Counted from the first letter of the stretch, positions 1 through 9,519 are shown. The stretch: DNA of 64,000 nt from MRBY01 sp943371005 (GCA_943371005.1 CALRTB020000008.1:62001-126000), one strand, 5' to 3'. A program made the numbers and translations. Notes: a model not told the origin generated them from the letters alone.

Positions 1-2818
1 CCCCAACGATCACCGTCGCCCCAATCGCTGTTTGGGTAACGAACAGACCGAAAATTCCGCCCGCCAGAGCCAAGGGCACCGTGAGCATAATCACCAACGG
101 ATCAATGAGGGAGTTGTATTGCACCGCCATCACCACAAACACCAAGAAAGCGGCCATCCCCCCCAGAAGTTGGAGAGCCAGTTGAATTTGACGGTTGGTT
201 TCCGCCGCCGAACTGGGCAAGAGGCTCACCCCTGCGGGCAATTCAAGACCGGCGATGATTTGATTCACTTCGGTGAGGGCTTCACTCAGGCTTGCTCCTT
301 CCACTAGGCTCCCTTCGAGGATCAACACCTGCCGCTGGTTAATGCGCTGGATTTCCCCTGGGGCGTCCCCGGAAGTAATGGTGGCAAGATCTCCCAGTTG
401 CACCGGTTGTCGGGTGCTCGTAAATAGCGGAATACTCCGTAATTGGGCCGCCCGTTGGATGGTCTGGGGTTCGAGTTGGACGCGGATATCCACTAGGCGA
501 TCGCCCCGTTGCAGTTGGGTAGGTACAGAGCCATCGAGGGCCGTTTGAATGGTGCTGCCAATGGCTTCGGCAGACAGTCCTAAGGCGGCGGCCCGTTGCC
601 AATCGGGGCGAATCTGCACTTCCGGTTGGGGAGGCGCTGCATCGGGTTCGTAGCTAGCGAGGGTTGCCTGGGACTCAAGGGCCTCTAAAACCTGGGCTCC
701 AGCCTGCTCGAGGATGTCTGTATTTGCACCTTGGAGCATCACATCCACGTCAGCCCGGGACGGAGAATTACTTAAAATAAGGCCCCGCACACTGCCCGGT
801 CGCATCCGAATCGAAGTGCCAATCGCCGGAATTTGTTCGGCCACTAGCTGATTGACGCGGTCGGTGTAGGCTTGGACATTGCTGCCAGCTTTGAGGGTGA
901 CACTACTCGACCCCCGCAGGGCATTACTAACTGTTGAAGTCCCAAATAAAGCCCCCCCCGAAGTGGTAAAGACATATTCCGTTTCCGGTTGCGCGAGCAG
1001 CAGATCTTCCACGGCTTGCATCACTTGGCGGTTTTCTTCGACCGTTGTCCCTGGGGGGAAAGTGGCCCGTAATTCCGCTTGGCCTGTATTGATCCGGGGC
1101 AAAATTTCCTGAGGTAGCTGGCCCACCATCCACAAGCTACTGCCCCCAAAAATGGCGATCGCCCCGGCAATGACCAACAATTTCCGCCGCAGAATCAGCC
1201 CCAGAACGCGACTATAGAGGGTCGTTAAACGGCTGATAAAAGCGCCAAACCACTGAATTGGCAAGGCTCGCTGGAGATTGCTTGACCAACGCACTGCGAG
1301 TAGTCGTGACGAAAGGGCGGGGACCACCGTCAGAGCAATGACTAAAGAAGCAGCCACCGAGAAACTAATGGTTAAAATTAGTTCACTAAAAATCAGCGCT
1401 AAAAATCCCCCCACCAAGAGAAAGGGCAACACAGAAACAAGGTTGGTGGTCGTCGAGGCAAATAGAGCCGATTCCAACTCCTGGCTACTGGCTTCGACGG
1501 TGCGTTGCAGTTTCCGGCGTGACCCGTGCTCAGATTTAACTTTTTCAGCGCCGGCGGTGATATTTTCGAGCATCACAATGGCGTTATCTACCACCACCCC
1601 GACCCCCAGGGCTAAGCCCCCCAAACTAAAAACATTGAGGGAAAGATTGAAGGTAAACATCAAGATCAGCGCTGTCAACGTCGCCAGGGGAATGGACAAG
1701 ACAATAATTAGGGTTTGGCGCACCGAACCGAGGAATAATAGAACGGCGATCGCCGCGAGGGTTGCCCCGGTCAGTCCCGACACTGCTACATTTTGAATCG
1801 AACTGCGAATAAACACCGACTCGTCTAAGGTTGCCGTTCTGTCCATATCCGCAGGGATGAGGCCAGATTGTTGTAGTTCTGCTAACTTCGCTTTTACCCC
1901 ATCGACTACTTGCACCGTGTTGGCATCGGGTTGTTTCTGGACGCTCACCTTCACCGCCGGCTGGCCATTGAGGGTCACGATTAACCGCTCCTCCACCGTG
2001 CCATCAGTAATATCGGCCACATCTTGGAGGGTGATTGTCCGGGGATTTTCTGGAGTGCCCAGGCGAATCGGGAGGTTGCGAATTTCCGTTACGTCGTTAA
2101 ATTGCCCCAGCAGTCGGGTGAGGGATTCTTGATCACCACCGCGCAGCAAACCACCAGAAGCATCTTGGTTCCGTTCCCCTAGGGCGTTGAGTACTGTGGG
2201 GACATCTAAACCCAGGGCTTGCAGGCGTTCTAAATCGAGGTTGACTTGGATTTCTTCTTCTACCCCACCAGAAATATCCACATTGGCAACCCCCGGCACC
2301 CGAATTAATTCTCGCGCCAGGTCATTATCGGCAAAAATTCGTAGATCCACCGGCGCTAGGGTGCTGGAAGTTAAGGCCATCTCGTAGACGGGCAGTTGGG
2401 ACGGGTCAAACTTAAACACTCTGGGCTGACTGATGTTGTCGGGGAGGGAATTGCGGGCTCGGTTGAGGGTTGCTGTGGTGTCGTTGAGGGCTTGATCCAC
2501 ATCGGCCCCGGGCTGGAAAAAAAGATCGATACTAATCCGGCCCTCCCGCGTCTGGGAAAAAATTTGGGTGACTCCTTCTGTGGCGGCAAGGGCTTCTTCG
2601 AGGGGTCTGGTAATTTCATTGACAGCCACTGCGGGGACAACCCCGGGGGCATCGGCTCGCACGCCAATGCGCGGATAGGTAATGGAAGGGAGTAAATCCA
2701 CGGGCATCCTGAAGATGGCATAAAATCCCATCACCACGACGGCGATCGCCAACATCAGAGTGCCGATATGACGCCGGATGGCGAGGGTCGTCAAGCTTAG
2801 ATTTGATTTTGCGCTCAT
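1..2818 (-). CDS. RND efflux pump permease (AcrB/HAE family), 3' end cut by window edge
   Basis: Inner-membrane, proton-driven export permease. About 939 residues are visible from the ATG at 2818; the C-terminal membrane segments lie off the left edge. The sequence shows an N-terminal membrane helix (about 17-37), a periplasmic porter part, a helix block at about 335-480 carrying VDNAIVMLEN near residue 409 (the TM4 proton-relay motif, with Asn where AcrB has its second Asp), a second periplasmic part and the start of the final helix block. It is the last gene of a minus-strand set (adaptor, arsR, acr3, arsC, pump), 116 bases after arsC. The adaptor at 4923-6182 is its natural partner. Substrate is unknown; the Asp-to-Asn change is common in RND branches outside classical AcrB. 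Family is sure, substrate is not. Confidence 0.93.
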   Translation of the reverse strand, partial: MSAKSNLSLTTLAIRRHIGTLMLAIAVVVMGFYAIFRMPVDLLPSITYPRIGVRADAPGVVPAVAVNEITRPLEEALAATEGVTQIFSQTREGRISIDLFFQPGADVDQALNDTTATLNRARNSLPDNISQPRVFKFDPSQLPVYEMALTSSTLAPVDLRIFADNDLARELIRVPGVANVDISGGVEEEIQVNLDLERLQALGLDVPTVLNALGERNQDASGGLLRGGDQESLTRLLGQFNDVTEIRNLPIRLGTPENPRTITLQDVADITDGTVEERLIVTLNGQPAVKVSVQKQPDANTVQVVDGVKAKLAELQQSGLIPADMDRTATLDESVFIRSSIQNVAVSGLTGATLAAIAVLLFLGSVRQTLIIVLSIPLATLTALILMFTFNLSLNVFSLGGLALGVGVVVDNAIVMLENITAGAEKVKSEHGSRRKLQRTVEASSQELESALFASTTTNLVSVLPFLLVGGFLALIFSELILTISFSVAASLVIALTVVPALSSRLLAVRWSSNLQRALPIQWFGAFISRLTTLYSRVLGLILRRKLLVIAGAIAIFGGSSLWMVGQLPQEILPRINTGQAELRATFPPGTTVEENRQVMQAVEDLLLAQPETEYVFTTSGGALFGTSTVSNALRGSSSVTLKAGSNVQAYTDRVNQLVAEQIPAIGTSIRMRPGSVRGLILSNSPSRADVDVMLQGANTDILEQAGAQVLEALESQATLASYEPDAAPPQPEVQIRPDWQRAAALGLSAEAIGSTIQTALDGSVPTQLQRGDRLVDIRVQLEPQTIQRAAQLRSIPLFTSTRQPVQLGDLATITSGDAPGEIQRINQRQVLILEGSLVEGASLSEALTEVNQIIAGLELPAGVSLLPSSAAETNRQIQLALQLLGGMAAFLVFVVMAVQYNSLIDPLVIMLTVPLALAGGIFGLFVTQTAIGATVIVG

Positions 2819-2934
2819 GGCAGATGCACCGTGGGATTGGACAAGAAGAAGCTACTTTTTAGACATCAGGGGGCAATCTTTGGTTCAAAATTTGTCAATT
2901 TAGCCAAAAAACCGCTAGCCCTTTGCAATTCACC

Positions 2935-3333
2935 CTAAGATGTTAACTTTTTTAGCAACCGGTTGACTTGTCCTTGTATTTCATCTCTGACATTCCGAAA
3001 AATTTCGGGGGGCTGCCCATCGGGATCTTGAATGTGCCAATCTTCAAAAATGGGCCGTGTCACCCAGGCGGTGGGTAAATTGACCCCACAACCACAGAGG
3101 GAAATCACCGCATCATAATCTTCTGGGTTAAATTCGGCCAAAGCGTTAGAGGTTTGTGGTGTTAGATCAATGCCCACCTCGGCCATGGTGGCGATCGCCC
3201 CTGGATGTACCCGCGAAGCTTCGAGACCGGAACTGTGCACGCTTACTTTGTCCGCGCCGAGATGTTTTGCCCAACCCTCCGCCATTTGGGAGCGACAGGA
3301 ATTGCGCCGACAGACGAACATAATTTTTTTCAT
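2935..3333 (-). CDS. arsC: Arsenate reductase (LMW-phosphatase fold)
   Basis: Reduces arsenate to arsenite for export. It has 132 residues. The catalytic loop CRRNSCR gives Cys8, Cys13 and Arg14 (CX5R), and a second redox pair is seen at Cys80/Cys82 (LCGCG). This layout, a phosphatase-fold reductase with a C-terminal Cys pair, matches the Synechocystis ArsC type, which from the literature works with glutathione/glutaredoxin. It starts 16 bases after the acr3 stop, so the two are almost certainly co-transcribed. Start is the ATG at 3333. Confidence 0.93.
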   Translation of the reverse strand: MKKIMFVCRRNSCRSQMAEGWAKHLGADKVSVHSSGLEASRVHPGAIATMAEVGIDLTPQTSNALAEFNPEDYDAVISLCGCGVNLPTAWVTRPIFEDWHIQDPDGQPPEIFRNVRDEIQGQVNRLLKKLTS

Positions 3334-3349
3334 GGCAGGTTTTGCTCCC

Positions 3350-4501
3350 CTAAAGATTGCAAGAGTTGAAACAACGGGGATCGGGTAAGGTCGCCTTTTC
3401 CGGCTCCCGGGGAAACCAAAAAGCCGTCCGCTGGCACACCTTCACCAACATCAACATCACCGGTACTTCGATCAAAACCCCCACCACCGTCGCCAGGGCC
3501 GCCCCGGAGTTTAACCCAAACAGCACCACTGCCGTGGCGATCGCCACCTCAAAATGATTACTCGCCCCAATCAAGGCCGCCGGAGCCGCATCTTCATAGG
3601 TAAATCCCAACTTCTGGGCCGCAAAATAGGCGATCGCAAAAATAACATTGGTTTGGATCAGGAGCGGGATGGCGATCAGCAGAATATGTAGAGGTTGATT
3701 AATGATCAATTCTCCCTTGAGGGCAAAGAGCAGCACCAAAGTTGTCAGTAATGCCAGCACCGCCACCGGGGTGAGAAACTGCAAAAACTGGGTTTCAAAC
3801 CAAGCGCGACCATAACGACGGAGGAGCCATTGCCGACTCAAGATGCCCGCCGCTAAAGGGAAACCCACATAAATCAAAACCGAGTACACAATGGTCTGCC
3901 AGGGCACCGTTAAATTATTCGTCGCCAGGAGCCATTTTCCCAAGGGCGCATAGACAAAGAGCATCATCAAAGAATTCACTGCCACCATCACCAAGGTGTG
4001 ACCCTGGTTGCTGTAGGACAGATAGCCCCACATCAGCACCATCGCCGTACAGGGAGCAATTCCCAACAAAATGCAGCCCGCGATATAAGAATCCGCCAGG
4101 GCAATTTCCGTCCCCCGGATGATTTCCGTGGCGCTGAGCAAAGGCCGAAATACATACCCCAGAAACAACTGAGCGAAAAATACCATCGTAAAGGGTTTAA
4201 TTAGCCAATTAATCACCAACGTGAGGGTCACCGGTTTTGGCGTTTGGGCCGCTTTAACCGCTTGGGAAAAGTCAATTTTTACCATAATTGGGTACATCAT
4301 AAAAAACAGACACACCGCAATCGGCAACGACACATTGTAGATACTGAGGGCATCGAGGCTTTGGGCGATCGCCGGAAAAAGACGACCGAGCGAAATTCCC
4401 ACCACAATGCAGAGAGCAACCCAGAGGGTCAGGTATTTCTCAAATATATTGAGCTGCCCCCCTGCCTGCACCCCTGCCTGCACCGCCTTGGTTTTGACCA
4501 T
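3350..4501 (-). CDS. acr3: Arsenite efflux permease Acr3
   Basis: Ten-helix carrier of the BASS superfamily that exports arsenite. The conserved cysteine sits in GIAPCTAMVLMWGYLS (Cys151 from the chosen start). I use the ATG at 4501 (383 residues). The frame is open up to a TTG at 4537, but that start would lie only 3 bases from the ArsR operator at 4541-4556, and residue 1 at 4501 fits the family N terminus (EKYLTLW about 20 residues in) and has AGGA about 10 bases upstream. A short in-phase tandem repeat codes VQAGVQAGG near the N terminus. Downstream arsC follows after 16 bases. Confidence 0.93.
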   Translation of the reverse strand: MVKTKAVQAGVQAGGQLNIFEKYLTLWVALCIVVGISLGRLFPAIAQSLDALSIYNVSLPIAVCLFFMMYPIMVKIDFSQAVKAAQTPKPVTLTLVINWLIKPFTMVFFAQLFLGYVFRPLLSATEIIRGTEIALADSYIAGCILLGIAPCTAMVLMWGYLSYSNQGHTLVMVAVNSLMMLFVYAPLGKWLLATNNLTVPWQTIVYSVLIYVGFPLAAGILSRQWLLRRYGRAWFETQFLQFLTPVAVLALLTTLVLLFALKGELIINQPLHILLIAIPLLIQTNVIFAIAYFAAQKLGFTYEDAAPAALIGASNHFEVAIATAVVLFGLNSGAALATVVGVLIEVPVMLMLVKVCQRTAFWFPREPEKATLPDPRCFNSCNL

Positions 4502-4540
4502 GACTAAAAGGATCCTGCTGAAGTTTACAGGATTCAATAT

Positions 4541-4556
4541 ATCAAAAAAAATTGAT
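4541..4556. promoter_or_regulatory. ArsR-type operator upstream of acr3
   Basis: Perfect ATCAA-N6-TTGAT inverted repeat, 40 bases before the acr3 ATG. The same half-sites and spacing recur at 4898-4913. This agrees with the ArsR operator form described for cyanobacterial ars promoters (recalled, not checked). Confidence 0.75.
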
Positions 4557-4576
4557 TTGTATTTTAGATTGAAGTT

Positions 4577-4894
4577 TTAGTCTGCACAGGGACGAGCGGG
4601 TAAGATTTCTCCAAAGCGGCGATATTCTGCCAAATAGGCTTCTAGGGCGATAAATTGGGCCAAATTCAACCGGTAGTAAATCCAGCGTCCTTCTTGGCGG
4701 GTCAGTACCAACTCACTCTCTTTGAGGATTTTTAGGTGGAAAGAAAGTTTGGACTGCTTTAAATCCAAGACATCACACAATTCACAAACACACAATTCTT
4801 GGACCCGTAGCCGTTCTAGGATCTCCAGACGAATGGGATCTCCTAGGGCTTTGAAGCCCTGCAAAATTAGGGTTAGGTCTTGGGTGAGGGACAT
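4577..4894 (-). CDS. arsR: ArsR/SmtB-family arsenic-responsive repressor
   Basis: Winged-helix repressor of 105 residues that releases DNA when it binds As(III)/Sb(III). The metalloid site is ELCVCELC (Cys35, Cys37, Cys40) at the start of the recognition-helix region, the same arrangement as the ELCVCDL box of plasmid/E. coli ArsR. It lies between two ATCAA-N6-TTGAT operators, one 3 bases before its own ATG (autoregulation) and one between it and acr3. The adaptor gene upstream ends 28 bases away. Confidence 0.93.
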   Translation of the reverse strand: MSLTQDLTLILQGFKALGDPIRLEILERLRVQELCVCELCDVLDLKQSKLSFHLKILKESELVLTRQEGRWIYYRLNLAQFIALEAYLAEYRRFGEILPARPCAD

Positions 4895-4897
4895 TAA

Positions 4898-4913
4898 ATC
4901 AAAAATAATTGAT
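4898..4913. promoter_or_regulatory. ArsR-type operator directly before arsR
   Basis: ATCAA-N6-TTGAT inverted repeat in the 28-base gap between the adaptor stop and the arsR ATG. Identical half-sites to the copy at 4541-4556. A site this close to the ATG would block transcription entering arsR, or initiation of a promoter inside the adaptor 3' end. Confidence 0.7.
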
Positions 4914-4922
4914 ATTTGGTGG

Positions 4923-6182
4923 TTATTCAGACAGCAAACTTAAGCGTACCGTTTGTCCGGTTTCTAGGGGGCGATCGCCTTGGACAACATACCGTTCCCC
5001 AGCACTGAGACCACTCAGGATAGCAACCATGCCATTATCTTCTGGGCCAACTTGCACCGGACGCGCCTGCACAGTCGTTGTTTCTCCTTGGGTAACGGGC
5101 ACAAATACCGTTGTCTGGTTGGCATTACTACCCGTGTTGAGGGCGGACACCGGAATCATGACAGCGGTTGTGAGGTTGGGATTTGTGAGGCTGACCCGCG
5201 CCAATAACCCGGTGGCAATTTTTCCTTCGGGATTGGGGATGGTAATTTCAATGGGAATTAAACGGGCGGCGGCATCAGCTACGGGGGAAATGCGGGTGAC
5301 TTCGCCGGGAAAGGTTTCTCCAGGGAAGGCATCGAGGGCCACATTAACCCGTTGACCTTGGGCAAATTGGCTCAGATCCCGGTCAGAAATCTGGACTTCA
5401 ACTTTAATGGCGCTGAGATCCCCAATTTCGACGAGGGTTTGTCCCCCTTGAATCGTATCGCCAGCTTCTGCCTGCTTACTGAGGACAATGCCACTTTGAG
5501 GCGTTGTGATTTGGGTATAGGTGAGACGTTCCTGGGCCTGGGCGAGGATGGCTTGTTGAGCGGTGACGCGTTTTTTGGTGGCGGCGATCGCCTGTTGGCG
5601 GGTAATGACTTGCTCTTGGCTGGCTTTTAACACCTGGGCGGCGGTGGCCTGTTGGGTTTGGGCGACTTCAGCCTGTTGCGCGGTAATCGCTCCGGCTTCG
5701 GCTAACTGTTGAAGGCGACGGGCATCGGCTTCGGCTTGTTTGAGTTCGGCCCGGTTCCGTTCTACCTGGGCTTTGGCTTCGGCGAGAACCGATTCTGCTT
5801 CTTTAACTTCAAATTGTCGGGCGGCCAGTTCCGCTTGGGCTTCACTAACATCGGTGCGGGGGAGATCCTGTTCTACGGCGGCGAGCAGTTGACCTTGGCG
5901 AATAAAATCACCCACTTCTGCATTGAGGGTGAGTAATTGCCCTTCGACCCGGGAGCGGACTACCACTTTTTTCAGGGCCATGGTGGTGCCGGTATAGCTG
6001 GCGGTAGGGGCGGTTTCTGTGCCAGTGGCGATCGCCACCTCGACTAAGGGGGGTTGTTCTGCCTGTTCTGGGCGGCCCGCCGGCTGGGCATTGCTGTTTT
6101 GTTCGAGGGCACACCCCGTCGAAGCAAACGCCAGGGCAAGGGATAGACAGGCACCGATGGGGAGATTAAATTGCTGAGCCAT
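4923..6182 (-). CDS. RND/HlyD-family periplasmic adaptor (membrane fusion lipoprotein)
   Basis: Links an inner-membrane pump to an outer-membrane channel. The ATG at 6182 gives 419 residues with a lipoprotein signal (hydrophobic stretch ending ASTGC, Cys about 24). Then come a barrel-sandwich half (VVVRSRVEGQL), a long Ala/Gln/Glu-rich coiled-coil hairpin (about 105-220), the second lipoyl half (TPQSGIVLSKQAEAGD) and the beta-barrel/membrane-proximal part. An upstream in-frame start at 6260 would add 26 residues and bury the signal peptide, so I reject it. First gene of the minus-strand set that ends with the RND pump; ars genes separate the two partners. Confidence 0.88.
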   Translation of the reverse strand: MAQQFNLPIGACLSLALAFASTGCALEQNSNAQPAGRPEQAEQPPLVEVAIATGTETAPTASYTGTTMALKKVVVRSRVEGQLLTLNAEVGDFIRQGQLLAAVEQDLPRTDVSEAQAELAARQFEVKEAESVLAEAKAQVERNRAELKQAEADARRLQQLAEAGAITAQQAEVAQTQQATAAQVLKASQEQVITRQQAIAATKKRVTAQQAILAQAQERLTYTQITTPQSGIVLSKQAEAGDTIQGGQTLVEIGDLSAIKVEVQISDRDLSQFAQGQRVNVALDAFPGETFPGEVTRISPVADAAARLIPIEITIPNPEGKIATGLLARVSLTNPNLTTAVMIPVSALNTGSNANQTTVFVPVTQGETTTVQARPVQVGPEDNGMVAILSGLSAGERYVVQGDRPLETGQTVRLSLLSE

Positions 6183-6367
6183 GAGAGAGCACCAAGGAGA
6201 GGAAGAGCACGCGAAAAAATTAATATTTCTTAAAGCTTTTGTCGCCGCTGATTCTAACATCTCAATTTTGAGACTGCCGCTAACCCTGGCCTTTCTCCCA
6301 TAACTCCGATGGCGATCGCCTACAATAACTAGAACATCAAAAACTACTACAACATCAAGAGAACGTT

Positions 6368-7459
6368 ATGTCCGTACTGGCGGCGATCGCAGTTTTGGCA
6401 CTCCTCATCGTGATCCATGAGTTGGGTCACTTCTCAGCAGCCCGACTTCAAAATATCCATGTCAACCGCTTTTCCATTGGCTTTGGGCCGACCCTGCTCA
6501 AATACCAAGGCAAAGAAACCGAGTATGCGGTGCGAGCCTTCCCCCTCGGTGGCTATGTGGGCTTTCCCGATGATGACCCAGACAGTGATATTCCCCCAGA
6601 AGACCCGAACCTCTTGCGTAACCGTCCCGTCTTTGACCGGGCCATTGTGATCAGTGCCGGAGTCATTGCCAATTTAATTTTTGCCTACTTCCTCCTCGTC
6701 GTACAGGCAGGTACCGTGGGCTTCCAGGATATTAACTATCAACCGGGTGTACGCATTCCCCAAGTATTAACGGAAGTCGCTTCCCCGGCAGCGGCAGCAG
6801 GCATCCAAAACGAAGATGTTGTCCTAGCCGTTAATGGTCAAACCCTCCCCAGTGGCCAAGCCGCCCTTGAGGAATTGCGGGTGCTGATTCAAGAAGCCCC
6901 CAATGAAACCCTCAATTTGCAACTCCAACGGGGCGAAGAAACGCTCACCCTAAATGTGACTCCCGATGCGGGTAGTGATGGCCAAGGGAAAATTGGTGTG
7001 ATGTTAGCTCCCAATGGTGAAATTGTGCGCAACCGCGCCGGTAATCCCATTGCCGCTCTCCAGGCGGGCTCCCGGGAATTTCAACGGCTTGCCAGTCTCA
7101 CGATACAAGGATTTGGTCAACTGATTTTCAATTTCCAAGAAACAGCCCAACAGGTAGCTGGCCCCGTGGCGATCGTGGCGGTGGGAGCAGATTTAGCGAA
7201 AGATGATTTGAGCAATTTGTTCCAATTTGGTTCACTCATTAGCATTAACCTGGCGATTATTAATATTTTGCCCCTACCTGCTTTAGACGGCGGTCAACTG
7301 GCCTTTCTCCTGGTAGAAGGGATTCGTGGCAAGCCTCTGCCGATGCGCCTCCAGGAAAACATTATGCAAACGGGCTTGGTTTTGTTACTTGGTCTTGGGG
7401 TCTTCCTCATTGTGCGCGACACTGTGAATCTGGCTTTTTTCCAGAATTTAATTCGTTAA
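6368..7459 (+). CDS. rseP: Site-2 protease RseP (M50 family)
   Basis: Membrane zinc protease that cuts substrates inside the bilayer, typically anti-sigma factors. It has 363 residues. Zinc motif HELGH at 17-21 in the first helix, one PDZ domain at about 120-205, and the third ligand region LPALDGGQ (DGG at 307-309) in the C-terminal helices. One PDZ rather than the two of E. coli RseP is usual in cyanobacteria. It is divergent from the adaptor at 6182; the 185-base gap between them holds both promoters and a HIP1-type site. Confidence 0.93.
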   Translation: MSVLAAIAVLALLIVIHELGHFSAARLQNIHVNRFSIGFGPTLLKYQGKETEYAVRAFPLGGYVGFPDDDPDSDIPPEDPNLLRNRPVFDRAIVISAGVIANLIFAYFLLVVQAGTVGFQDINYQPGVRIPQVLTEVASPAAAAGIQNEDVVLAVNGQTLPSGQAALEELRVLIQEAPNETLNLQLQRGEETLTLNVTPDAGSDGQGKIGVMLAPNGEIVRNRAGNPIAALQAGSREFQRLASLTIQGFGQLIFNFQETAQQVAGPVAIVAVGADLAKDDLSNLFQFGSLISINLAIINILPLPALDGGQLAFLLVEGIRGKPLPMRLQENIMQTGLVLLLGLGVFLIVRDTVNLAFFQNLIR

Positions 7460-7513
7460 TTTGTTTGTTCAGTCGGGGTTGACCATGATTAACCCCTCAC
7501 AATTGATAAAATC

Positions 7514-7780
7514 ATGAGTCAAAAATTCACTCCCGAAAAAATGGCGCGTCTGCGGGCGGAAGCCAAAAATCCCTACCGTTCGCTCCGCCAATTTATTTAC
7601 CTATGCTTCGGGTTATCTGGGGGCGTTGGGGGGATGATTTTTTTGTTGCAAATTGCCGCTGGGCGAGATTTAGACCAAGCGATTCCGAATCTGGCGGTGC
7701 AGGCTGGGGTTGTGGGGTTAATGATTTTCCTTTGGCGCTGGGAGAACAAAAATAAGCTCGCCAGTCAAGAGAAAAAATAG
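7514..7780 (+). CDS. DUF3493-type small membrane protein
   Basis: 88 residues, two predicted membrane helices (about 25-48 and 62-76) flanked by basic N and C termini (SRQ...YRSLRQ start; ENKNKL end). The pattern of a charged leader followed by PYRSLRQFIY fits the DUF3493 family of cyanobacteria and plastids. Role unknown from sequence. It follows rseP by 54 bases and precedes ldcA by 33, so the three may be co-transcribed. Confidence 0.75.
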   Translation: MSQKFTPEKMARLRAEAKNPYRSLRQFIYLCFGLSGGVGGMIFLLQIAAGRDLDQAIPNLAVQAGVVGLMIFLWRWENKNKLASQEKK

Positions 7781-7813
7781 GCTTGATCTCGCCACTTGGC
7801 CCGTTGATTGTAG

Positions 7814-8749
7814 ATGGATAAATTAATGCTGCCCCCTTGGTTACAACCAGGGGATTTATTGAAAGTGATTGCCCCTAGTGGTCGTTTGTTAGAACAGGAC
7901 GCCTTTTGGGCTGGGGTAGATATTTGGCGATCGCAGGGGTATCGGGTAGAACTGACGACGAGTTGGGATACGCGCTGGGGTTATTTGGCCGGCACTGATC
8001 AGGGACGACGGCAAGCCTTGGCCGAAGCGTGGTTTGATCCAGACTGCAGGGGGATTTTGTGTGCGCGGGGCGGCTATGGGGGGATGCGCCTTTTAGAAGA
8101 TTGGGACTGGAAAATTGGCCAAGTGACTCCCAAATGGCTCATTGGTTTTTCGGACATCACCAGCCTGCTCTGGAGCTTAAGCACCGTAGGCATTGCCAGT
8201 ATCCACGGCCCCGTTTTAACTACTTTTGCGGCAGAACCCGATTGGTCAAAGCAAAAATTATTTGATTTCTTGGTAGGAAAACCCCTCGAGCCACTCCAGG
8301 GTACGGGTTGGGGTAATGGCCAAGTTGCAGGGGTGCTATTACCTGCAAATTTGACGGTAGCGACCCACATTCTGAAAACACCATTGCAGCCGGATTTTGA
8401 TAACGTAATTTTGGCCCTCGAAGATGTGACGGAAGCGCCCTACCGGATTGATCGTCTGTTAACTCAATGGCGACTGCTGGGGGCTTTTGAAAAAATCAAA
8501 GGCATTGCCCTCGGTCGTTTCAGTCAATGTGACGAGTTGGGTTCAGCCGATAGTTTTAGGGTGCTAGAAGTGCTAGGCGATCGCCTGCGGGATTTAAACA
8601 TTCCTATTGTTGCCGAGCTGCCCTTTGGCCATGATGGTGTGAATGCCGCTTTACCCGTGGGTGTTCCGGTGATTTTAGATGGCGATCGCGGTTTACTCTC
8701 TTTCCCGGAGAAGTCGCCCCCCATTAGCACCGCTTCGGCAATGGGGTAA
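7814..8749 (+). CDS. ldcA: LD-carboxypeptidase (S66 family, LdcA-like)
   Basis: Cytoplasmic murein-recycling enzyme that trims the terminal D-Ala from tetrapeptides. It has 311 residues. The S66 catalytic set is visible: Ser113 in IGFSDIT, Glu203 in ALEDVTEAP and His273 in LPFGHDG. The N terminus PGDLLKVIAPSG is also typical. The next gene tpiA starts 44 bases downstream. Confidence 0.9.
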   Translation: MDKLMLPPWLQPGDLLKVIAPSGRLLEQDAFWAGVDIWRSQGYRVELTTSWDTRWGYLAGTDQGRRQALAEAWFDPDCRGILCARGGYGGMRLLEDWDWKIGQVTPKWLIGFSDITSLLWSLSTVGIASIHGPVLTTFAAEPDWSKQKLFDFLVGKPLEPLQGTGWGNGQVAGVLLPANLTVATHILKTPLQPDFDNVILALEDVTEAPYRIDRLLTQWRLLGAFEKIKGIALGRFSQCDELGSADSFRVLEVLGDRLRDLNIPIVAELPFGHDGVNAALPVGVPVILDGDRGLLSFPEKSPPISTASAMG

Positions 8750-8793
8750 ACTGGATCCCTGTGCATTGTAAGGAAAGCATTAGTAGGAAAGCC

Positions 8794-9519
8794 GTGCGAA
8801 AGATCATTATTGCGGGTAATTGGAAAATGTATAAGACTCAAGCCGAGTCTTTAGACTTTCTCAAAGCATTACTGCCCAAAATCGCCGATGACCATGAAGA
8901 ACGAGAAGTGGTGCTCTGTACGCCCTTTACCGATTTAGGCTTAATGTCCAAGAGTCTCCACGGAACGCGGGTACGCCTGGGGGCGCAGAATATTCACTGG
9001 GCTGACGAAGGTGCCTTTACTGGCGAGATTTCTGGGTCAATGCTGACCGAAATGGGTGTCCGTTACGTCATTGTGGGCCACAGCGAAAGACGGCAATATT
9101 TTGGCGAAACCGATGAAACCGTGAATCAGCGCCTCAAGGCGGCCCAACGCCATGGTTTAACGCCGATTCTTTGTGTTGGTGAAAGCAAAGCCCAACGGGA
9201 CGCTGGTGAAACAGAAGCAGTAATTTTTGCCCAGCTCGAAAAAGATTTAGTCGATATTGATCAAAATAACTTGGTCGTTGCCTACGAACCCATCTGGGCG
9301 ATTGGTACGGGTGATACCTGTGATGCCACCGAAGCAAACCGGGTGATTGGTCTGATTCGCGAAAAACTCACCAACAAAAATGCCACTATTCAATATGGTG
9401 GTTCCGTCAAGCCAAATAACGTTGATGAGATTATGGCCCAGCCCGAAATTGATGGGGCCTTGGTGGGGGGAGCAAGCCTAGAGGCAGAGAGTTTTGCCCG
9501 CTTGGTAAATTATATGTAA
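8794..9519 (+). CDS. tpiA: Triosephosphate isomerase
   Basis: Interconverts DHAP and glyceraldehyde-3-phosphate in the Calvin cycle and glycolysis. I choose the GTG at 8794 (241 residues): AGGA lies 6 bases before it and the family N terminus RKIIIAGNWKMYKT follows at once. The longer frame from 8761 would add 11 residues of no family character. Catalytic residues seen: Asn9 and Lys11 (GNWKM), His96 (VGHSERR), Glu165 (AYEPIWAIGTG). A terminator hairpin follows at 9580. Confidence 0.96.
   Translation: MRKIIIAGNWKMYKTQAESLDFLKALLPKIADDHEEREVVLCTPFTDLGLMSKSLHGTRVRLGAQNIHWADEGAFTGEISGSMLTEMGVRYVIVGHSERRQYFGETDETVNQRLKAAQRHGLTPILCVGESKAQRDAGETEAVIFAQLEKDLVDIDQNNLVVAYEPIWAIGTGDTCDATEANRVIGLIREKLTNKNATIQYGGSVKPNNVDEIMAQPEIDGALVGGASLEAESFARLVNYM

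Noticed and set aside
4502..4537. TTG start for Acr3
   Set aside because: It would lie 3 bases from the ArsR operator and adds residues outside the family; the ATG at 4501 fits better.
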